In this document: positions 6,562 through 10,453 of the stretch, in pieces
How positions within the stretch are numbered: the first letter of the stretch is position 1
Layout of the letters: every line of letters begins with the position of its first letter
Assembly: GCA_964645785.1 (NCBI GenBank)
Contig: CAZYAV010000057.1
Span: 1 to 10,453 of the forward strand
Source of the DNA: CALWZE01 sp964645785
GTDB taxonomy: Bacteria; Bacillota; Clostridia; Oscillospirales; Ruminococcaceae
DNA length: 10,453 nt
Direction of reading: 5' to 3'
Notes under the pieces: model-generated
Database searches by the model: none
Told to the model about the DNA's origin: nothing
What the model saw: only the letters and a program-made list of their open reading frames with translations
Translations under genes and position numbers: made by a program

Positions 6562-7269
6562 TCAGACATAGAACCGGCGGCGAATCTCCTCTTTAAAGTT
6601 GTTTTTGCGGCGCAGCAGCAGCGCGGCAACCCCGAGCAGCGCGCAGGGGGCAAGCACGAATAACGACCAGCCGGGAACCGGCGGCTGCCCGAGATACAGC
6701 TTAATCAGCAGGTCGATTACAACGGCGAGCAGGCCGGAGCCGAACAGGACGAACGCGACCCGGACAAGAAGCTCGCGCGCGGAACCCAGGCCGAACAGCA
6801 CGGCGAGGAACACGGCAAGGCTGCCGCTTGCCGCGACAAGCGGCAGCCCGAGCGTCCAGAACCAGCTGCCGCCGCTGACAAGGCAGATGCCGCCGACATA
6901 CGCGGCCGTGACCAGCAGGTCGAGGGTGAGGTTGAGCCAGACGCGCCGCTTTTTAAAGAGCATCGGCACAAACACAACCGTGAACAGCAGCACGGCGCCG
7001 CCCGCGACATACAGCGACCAGCTGATGCCGCCGCCGGTGAGCAGGTCGCAGACGGCGCAGATGAGCACGGGCAGCAGCAGCAGCGTCCCGACGATCGAAA
7101 CCAGAAACCGCTTGTCAATGCGGCGGGTGAGCGCTTCGACCTGGCGGGGATAGGGGTAGTCGTACACCCGGACGGCGGGCTTTGCCGGGTTGACAACCTC
7201 GGTGCCGCATAGGGGGCAGCGGCGCTCGCTGTCCGCCAGCTCAACCCCGCAGTTTACACAGTAGGACAT
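6562..7269 (-). CDS. Zinc-ribbon six-helix membrane protein (DUF6320-like)
   Basis: The 235-residue product begins MSYCVNCGVEL and has a four-Cys zinc ribbon (Cys 4, 7, 18, 21; CxxC-x10-CPLC). A Tyr/Pro-rich linker (VYDYPYPRQ) follows, and then six hydrophobic segments covering most of the rest, ending in a basic RRKNNFKEEIRRRF tail. The architecture resembles the DUF6320 family of clostridial membrane proteins; I recognise it by layout and neighbours, not by a search. The ATG at 7269 is chosen because GAGGTG lies about 7 nt upstream; a TTG at 7275 is too close to that site. It starts 6 nt after the acyltransferase stop, and the ribosome site overlaps that stop, so it is the last gene of the operon. 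Its role may be to anchor or regulate the two enzymes at the membrane, but this is a guess. Confidence 0.85.
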   Translation of the reverse strand: MSYCVNCGVELADSERRCPLCGTEVVNPAKPAVRVYDYPYPRQVEALTRRIDKRFLVSIVGTLLLLPVLICAVCDLLTGGGISWSLYVAGGAVLLFTVVFVPMLFKKRRVWLNLTLDLLVTAAYVGGICLVSGGSWFWTLGLPLVAASGSLAVFLAVLFGLGSARELLVRVAFVLFGSGLLAVVIDLLIKLYLGQPPVPGWSLFVLAPCALLGVAALLLRRKNNFKEEIRRRFYV

Positions 7270-7275
7270 AGTCAA

Positions 7276-8556
7276 TCACCTCTGGTTGCTCTCGATTTTT
7301 ACATGGATGCCCAGCTTGACCAGCCGGGTAAAAAATTCCCGTTCAAAGTCCGGTTCGCGGATGTTGCGGGTGAAATTGAGATAGAGTGTATCCCGATAGC
7401 TGATGGCGGCGCAGACGTCCCGGTTGGAGGAGAGGGGGCCGAGAATGAAGTCGAGCCGGGTCACATACTGCTCCATTTCGGCGGGCAGGCGCACCGCGCC
7501 CAGGTTGGAAAGGGAGGTGGTGGATTTGCGGTCGCCCACAAGATAAAATGCAAAGCGCATGGCGGCGTTTTTGACAAACAGCGGCATGACCCGCAGAACC
7601 GGATTGCGCTCGGAACGGACATTGGTTGTGATTTTGGCGGCCAGCATTTTTCCGGTGACCTCCGCGCCCATGTAGTGATGCACCGCGGCGAGTGTTTCGT
7701 CGAGGGTGTAGGCGCCGAGCCGCGGGTCAATCCCCGGGTTGACATAGCTTGCAAAATTGCGCATCGTCCGCTTGTGGAAAAGGGGGCGCAGATTGACCGG
7801 CACGTTGACCTTGAGCGGCCTGAGCCGGCTTGCTCTGCGGCACTGGCCGCGCTGGATGTGGTCGAGCGAGAGCAGCATGACGGCGACGAGGTATTCGGTC
7901 ATCGAAACGCCCTTTTCCCGGGCGCGCGCCAGAACCTCCTGCACCGGGATGATGCCGGTGGTGATGTTGACAAAGCCGTCCGTCTCGTCCGTGCCTTTCA
8001 GGTGGAAGGCGTTGCTCTCCCTCCTGGTTCGGGAGGAGGTGGGCGGCAGCGCCATAAAGCCGTCCTCGGTCTCCTCGGGCGGCGCGGGGACGGTGCAGTC
8101 CAGAATCTCCCCGTCCCGCGGAATCTGCGCGCCGTACCGCAGCCGCAGATACTCCGCCACCAGCGTCTTCAAAAAGCAGAGCCCGCCGGTTCCGTCTGTG
8201 AGCACGTGGAAAATTTCAACGGCGATGCGCTTGCGGTAATAGCGAACCCGGAACGCAAAGCCGCCGTTTTCGGCCGGCAGCAGCCGCACGCAGGGGTTGT
8301 TCACGTCCGGCTGAATCTGCGGGCAGCCGTCCAGATGCTCGAGGTAATACCAGAACAGGCCGCGTCGCATCTGCACCGCAAAGCCCGGAAAGCGGCGCAG
8401 GGTGCTTTCCAGCGCGCGCGCAAGAATATCCGGGTCAACTTCCTCGGTCAGGTTCGCCGAAACGCGGAACATCGCCGCCCAATCCCGCCGCATGGCGGCG
8501 GGGTAAATCTTGGCCGCGTTGTCCAGCTTCATCCACTTTTTCGGTGCTTTTTTCAT
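7276..8556 (-). CDS. Condensation/alcohol acetyltransferase-like protein with HxxxDG motif
   Basis: This 426-residue protein belongs to the CoA-dependent acyltransferase superfamily (condensation domains, PapA5, alcohol acetyltransferases, wax-ester-type enzymes). These enzymes move an acyl group from a thioester to an alcohol or amine. The catalytic motif HVLTDG is at 117-122, with the general-base His at 117 and Asp at 121. Downstream are NVPVNLRPLF (251-260) and TSLSNLGAV (347-355), landmarks of the C-terminal half. No carrier-protein or adenylation domain is attached, so it is a stand-alone acyltransferase and not an NRPS module. The ATG at 8556 overlaps the hydrolase stop (ATGA), with AAGGCGG upstream. 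The frame stays open far upstream of this ATG, but that part is only the hydrolase gene read out of frame. Donor and acceptor are unknown. Confidence 0.88.
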   Translation of the reverse strand: MKKAPKKWMKLDNAAKIYPAAMRRDWAAMFRVSANLTEEVDPDILARALESTLRRFPGFAVQMRRGLFWYYLEHLDGCPQIQPDVNNPCVRLLPAENGGFAFRVRYYRKRIAVEIFHVLTDGTGGLCFLKTLVAEYLRLRYGAQIPRDGEILDCTVPAPPEETEDGFMALPPTSSRTRRESNAFHLKGTDETDGFVNITTGIIPVQEVLARAREKGVSMTEYLVAVMLLSLDHIQRGQCRRASRLRPLKVNVPVNLRPLFHKRTMRNFASYVNPGIDPRLGAYTLDETLAAVHHYMGAEVTGKMLAAKITTNVRSERNPVLRVMPLFVKNAAMRFAFYLVGDRKSTTSLSNLGAVRLPAEMEQYVTRLDFILGPLSSNRDVCAAISYRDTLYLNFTRNIREPDFEREFFTRLVKLGIHVKIESNQR

Positions 8557-9443
8557 AGATCCGCCTTCAAAAACGCGCTGAGCTCCGCGAGCGCCTGCCT
8601 GCTTTCCGGAATGGAAAAGACGGGGAACACATGCCACATCCCCTCGTACAGCCGCAGCGTGCACGCGCACCCGCGCCCGCGCAGGGCGTCCGCCATCCGC
8701 ACCGAATCGTCCCGCAGCAGCTCGTCTGTCCCCGCAATCAGCAGCGAGGGCGGCATCCCGTCCAGCCGGCCGTACAGCGGGGAGACCAAGGGATTTTGCA
8801 GCTCGTCCTTTGCGTACAGGTGGGCGTAATAGGCGAGCGATTCCCGCACAAGGGAGGGGTCGACCCGCTCGTTGAGGGTGTAGGAGGCGCCGGTCATCGC
8901 AAGATCCGTCCAGGGGGAGAGCGCCGCAAGCCGCCCGGGCAGCGGCAGGTTGAGCGACCGCAGCTTCAGGCAGAGCGCGAAAATGAGCCCGCCGCCGGCG
9001 GATTCGCCCGCAAGCGAGATGCGCTGGGGCAAATAGCCGGCCTGCAACAGATGCCGGTAGGCCGCAAGGGCGTCCTCCAGCGCGGCGGGGAAGACAAACT
9101 CGGGCGCGAGGCGGTAGGCGGCGCACAGGGTCGGGATTCCCGTCTCGGCGGCGAGCACGCTGCCAAAGCCGAGCGCGTAGTCGAGATGGCCGGCCGTGTA
9201 GCCGCCCCCGTGCAGATAGAGAATCGCGCTGTCCGCGCTGCCGCCCTGCCGCGGGCGCACCCACGCGGCGTCGAACTGCTCAAAGCGGGCGGGCTCGAAC
9301 GAGACCCGCCTGGCGTTTGCGCGCGCGCCCAGCTCGCCGTATTTGTTCTGGACGAACCGCGCGTCCTGAATGGTGCTTCTACGCACAATGGGCTTTAAGA
9401 GCCGGAGCTGCTCGCTCAACAGCTTTCCCTGTAGGCTTGGCAT
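8553..9443 (-). CDS. Alpha/beta hydrolase, hormone-sensitive lipase (GDXG) family esterase
   Basis: The 296-residue enzyme is predicted to hydrolyse short- to medium-chain esters. The HSL hallmark HGGG (78-81) forms the oxyanion hole. The nucleophile elbow is GESAG, with Ser at 148. The acid is expected to be Asp 240 in GTDELLRDD, and the His is 271 in GMWHVFP, so the triad is complete. RLAPEFVFPAALEDALAAY is the usual stretch between the two motifs. The start at 9443 is preferred because GGAGG stands 6 nt upstream; an in-frame ATG 45 nt earlier has no ribosome site. There is no signal peptide, so it is cytoplasmic. It leads the operon and its TGA overlaps the acyltransferase ATG. Pairing of an esterase with an O-acyltransferase suggests both act on the same ester. 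Confidence 0.92.
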   Translation of the reverse strand: MPSLQGKLLSEQLRLLKPIVRRSTIQDARFVQNKYGELGARANARRVSFEPARFEQFDAAWVRPRQGGSADSAILYLHGGGYTAGHLDYALGFGSVLAAETGIPTLCAAYRLAPEFVFPAALEDALAAYRHLLQAGYLPQRISLAGESAGGGLIFALCLKLRSLNLPLPGRLAALSPWTDLAMTGASYTLNERVDPSLVRESLAYYAHLYAKDELQNPLVSPLYGRLDGMPPSLLIAGTDELLRDDSVRMADALRGRGCACTLRLYEGMWHVFPVFSIPESRQALAELSAFLKADL

Positions 9444-9502
9444 GGGTGACCTCCCTGATTCTCCTTGTCCGGCGCCGAGCCGGTACATGCAATCCGCGGA
9501 AG

Positions 9503-9587
9503 CGGCGCGCCCCGATTGTCATAGTATGTGCAAAAAAGGCGGGGCGTGAACCGCAGCGCGGCGAAAGCCGTTTTGCGTGGCGCGCCG
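9503..9587 (-). promoter_or_regulatory. Possibly structured leader RNA of the hydrolase operon
   Basis: Several nested complementary arms lie between the predicted transcription start (near 9595) and the hydrolase start. P1 is 9 bp (9579-9587 with 9503-9511). P2 is 6 bp (9571-9576 with 9530-9535). Inside P2 are a small hairpin 9567-9570/9559-9562 and another 9551-9554/9539-9542. Together they can draw a two-hairpin junction closed by P2 and P1. A run of six U occurs in the 3' arm of P2. It matches no riboswitch class I know, and the high GC makes chance pairing easy. Confidence 0.3.
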
Positions 9588-9601
9588 GGCGATTTGGGAT
9601 T

Positions 9602-9630
9602 ATTATAGCATCCAAACGGGGCGGGGGCAA
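9602..9630 (-). promoter_or_regulatory. Sigma-A-type promoter of the hydrolase operon
   Basis: Reading on the minus strand, TTGCCC (9630-9625) is followed by a 17-bp spacer and a perfect TATAAT (9607-9602). Transcription should start near 9595, giving a leader of about 150 nt before the hydrolase ATG at 9443. That is long enough to hold regulatory structure. Confidence 0.65.
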
Positions 9631-9734
9631 ATCCGCCCAGAGCCGCCCGCATTGGGAATTTTGCCGAACCGGAGTGCGGATAGCTGTTTACATCGCTATA
9701 ATTTTGCGCTCATATTTTGTCGAATTCCACTATG

Positions 9735-9762
9735 TTCAGCTTCCGCTGTTTTATGATAAAAT
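9735..9762 (+). promoter_or_regulatory. Candidate extended -10 promoter of the DUF1508 gene
   Basis: TGATAAAAT (9754-9762) has the extended -10 form TGnTAnAAT. A weak -35, TTCAGC, lies at 9735-9740 with a 16-bp spacer. It would give a leader of about 60 nt before the ATG at 9829. Confidence 0.3.
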
Positions 9763-9792
9763 AAACCATAGAATTTGTGCTGTATTGATTAT

Positions 9793-9811
9793 CTCTATGG
9801 ATTATATAGAG
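9793..9811 (+). promoter_or_regulatory. Small inverted repeat just before the DUF1508 ribosome site
   Basis: CTCTAT (9793-9798) and ATAGAG (9806-9811) form a perfect 6-bp inverted repeat around a 7-nt centre. It ends 6 nt before the GAGGTG ribosome site at 9818-9823. It could be an operator half-site pair or a leader hairpin, or be chance in AT-rich DNA. Confidence 0.25.
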
Positions 9812-9828
9812 TTGTGTGAGGTGCTAAT

Positions 9829-10200
9829 ATGGGGAAATTCGTAATCAGCGAAACAAAAAACGGCGGCTATCATTTTGTGCTGAAGGCCGGGAACGGGGAG
9901 GTCATCGCGAGCGGCGAGACATATACATCGCTCAGCGCCTGCAAAAACGGGGTGGAGAGCGTGCGCAAAAACTGCACGGCTCATGTGGAGGATCAGGTGG
10001 GCAAGTCTGTGGAGACCCTGAAAAACCCCAAATTTGAGATTTATCAGGACAAGCGGGGGGATTTCCGCTTCCGCCTCAAGGCGGTGAACGGCGAAATCAT
10101 CGCGACGAGCGAGGGATATACGGCGAAATCCAGCTGCAAGAACGGCATTGAATCGGTGAAAAAGAACGCCCCCGAGGCGGAGCTGTTTGTGGCGGAGTGA
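9829..10200 (+). CDS. DUF1508 (YegP/UPF0339) family protein with two tandem repeats
   Basis: The 123-residue protein is made of two copies of the ~50-residue DUF1508 unit, about 3-49 and 68-114. The copies share FxxxxxxxGxxxFxLKAxNGExIA and end alike: SACKNGVESVRKN in the first, SSCKNGIESVKKN in the second. YegP-type proteins are small, soluble alpha/beta proteins found widely in bacteria; their function is not established. GAGGTG stands 5 nt before the ATG. It is a single-gene unit: AT-rich leader on the left, a strong terminator right after the stop. Both repeats look intact, so it is probably an expressed, functional gene. Confidence 0.93.
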   Translation: MGKFVISETKNGGYHFVLKAGNGEVIASGETYTSLSACKNGVESVRKNCTAHVEDQVGKSVETLKNPKFEIYQDKRGDFRFRLKAVNGEIIATSEGYTAKSSCKNGIESVKKNAPEAELFVAE

Positions 10201-10229
10201 GCGCCAAAGCAGCCCCCGGAAGCATACGG

Positions 10230-10255
10230 AAAGCCCGCGCAGGCGGGCTTTTTTT
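10230..10255 (+). terminator. Rho-independent terminator of the DUF1508 gene
   Basis: A perfect 9-bp stem (10230-10238 with 10243-10251) has a 4-nt loop, and seven T run through 10249-10255. It lies 30 bp after the stop codon. Confidence 0.92.
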
Positions 10256-10288
10256 GCGCGGCAAAGCGGGGGCGGGGAATTTATGCAG

Positions 10289-10326
10289 AAAAACAGCACC
10301 CGCCCAGCCGAACGGCTGAGCGGGTG
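10289..10326 (-). terminator. Rho-independent terminator of the tRNA operon
   Basis: On the minus strand a stem forms from arms 10320-10326 with 10297-10303 and 10314-10318 with 10305-10309. There is one mismatch and a 4-nt loop, followed by CTG and five T (10293-10289). It begins 3 nt after the tRNA-Thr CCA end and faces the DUF1508 terminator. Confidence 0.88.
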
Positions 10327-10328
10327 TG

Positions 10329-10404
10329 TGGAGCTGTTGAGCAGATTCGAACTGCCGACCTCGTCATTACCAATGACGTGCTCTGCCAACTGAGCTACAA
10401 CAGC
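10329..10404 (-). tRNA. tRNA-Thr (anticodon GGT)
   Basis: This is a complete 76-nt tRNA. The 7-bp acceptor stem is GCTGTTG with CAACAGC (10404-10398 with 10339-10333), the D arm reads AGCTCAGTTGGCAGAGC, and the anticodon stem CGTCA/TGACG carries loop TTGGTAA, so the anticodon is GGT. The T loop is TTCGAAT, the discriminator is T, and CCA is encoded. It is the last gene of a tRNA run, 3 nt after tRNA-Asp. Confidence 0.97.
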
Positions 10405-10407
10405 AAA

Positions 10408-10453
10408 TGGCGACCCGGATGAGGCTCGAACTCACGACCTCTAGCGTGACAGG
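10408..10453 (-). tRNA. tRNA-Asp (anticodon GTC), 5' part outside window
   Basis: Only the 3' 46 nt are present. The anticodon loop CTGTCAC gives GTC, followed by a T arm with loop TTCGAGC, the 3' acceptor strand and an encoded CCA (10410-10408). The D arm and 5' acceptor strand lie beyond the window. It precedes tRNA-Thr by 3 nt, so both are surely processed from one transcript. Confidence 0.92.

Larger units (their letters stand above)
9444..9828. other. Intergenic region between the hydrolase operon and the DUF1508 gene
   Basis: These 385 bp contain no supported gene. The left part (9444-9595) is the GC-rich leader of the hydrolase operon. The centre (9602-9630) carries its promoter. The right part, from about 9690, is markedly AT-rich compared with the rest of the window and forms the promoter and leader of the plus-strand DUF1508 gene. 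Confidence 0.7.

Noticed and set aside
8557..9264. N-terminal extension of the acyltransferase frame by about 236 codons
   Set aside because: The extension is the hydrolase gene read in another frame. The ATG at 8556 has a ribosome site and the classic ATGA overlap, and the family similarity begins there.
9503..9587. Two GGCGCGCC sites as ends of an inserted element
   Set aside because: They are short palindromes expected in GC-rich DNA. No target duplication or transposase gene accompanies them.
9697..9702. Perfect TATAAT on the plus strand upstream of the DUF1508 gene
   Set aside because: No -35-like hexamer lies 16-18 bp upstream and there is no TG extension. The extended -10 at 9754-9762 is the better candidate.
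9797..9844. A 15-codon open frame (MDYIELCEVLIWGNS) overlapping the DUF1508 start, as a leader peptide
   Set aside because: It has no ribosome site before its ATG and no run of regulatory codons. Overlap with the true start is probably accidental.
1..10453. CRISPR array, prophage, transposon or toxin-antitoxin pair
   Set aside because: No regularly spaced repeats, integrase or transposase motifs, or small paired genes are visible. Although tRNA genes are present at the right edge, no attachment-site repeat was seen.

Overview
The window looks like chromosomal DNA from a GC-rich, endospore-forming member of the Clostridia (Oscillospiraceae-like; this is inferred from gene content and base composition, not from a marker gene). 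A complete gerA-gerB-gerC germinant-receptor operon points directly to a spore former. Recognisable Shine-Dalgarno sites, ATGA stop/start overlaps and U-tract terminators fit a Firmicute.

Layout. (1) 1-988 (+): the 3' half of the membrane AAA protease gene ftsH, followed by a strong terminator. (2) 989-1707: a gap with no intact gene. It holds a decayed, multiply frameshifted copy of part of the neighbouring ftsH (about 1357-1561). (3) 5192-1708 (-): gerA, gerB and gerC as one tightly overlapping operon, including an unusual 122-nt overlap between gerB and gerC. (4) 5281-6326 (+): divergent from gerA across 88 bp, a DUF421 (YetF-like) membrane protein and a small DUF4363 membrane-anchored protein, coupled by ATGA. 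The 88-bp gap has a palindrome whose two arms look like back-to-back forespore (sigma-G-like) -35 elements. (5) 6394-6527: a rho-independent terminator followed by a 17-bp bidirectional terminator between convergent operons. (6) 9443-6562 (-): a three-gene operon of an HSL-family alpha/beta hydrolase, a condensation/alcohol-acetyltransferase-like enzyme with HxxxDG, and a zinc-ribbon six-helix membrane protein (DUF6320-like). It has a good sigma-A promoter and a possibly folded leader RNA. (7) 9829-10200 (+): a two-repeat DUF1508/YegP-family protein behind an AT-rich leader. (8) 10453-10329 (-): a 5'-truncated tRNA-Asp(GTC) and a complete tRNA-Thr(GGT), ending in a terminator that faces the DUF1508 terminator.

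How the parts work together. GerA, GerB and GerC should assemble into a nutrient-gated receptor in the spore inner membrane. The DUF421/DUF4363 pair is probably also a spore or forespore membrane function, given its placement and family. The hydrolase/acyltransferase/zinc-ribbon cassette looks like a membrane-linked acyl-ester or lipid-modifying unit of unknown substrate. It is the best candidate here for an undescribed system. The rest is housekeeping.
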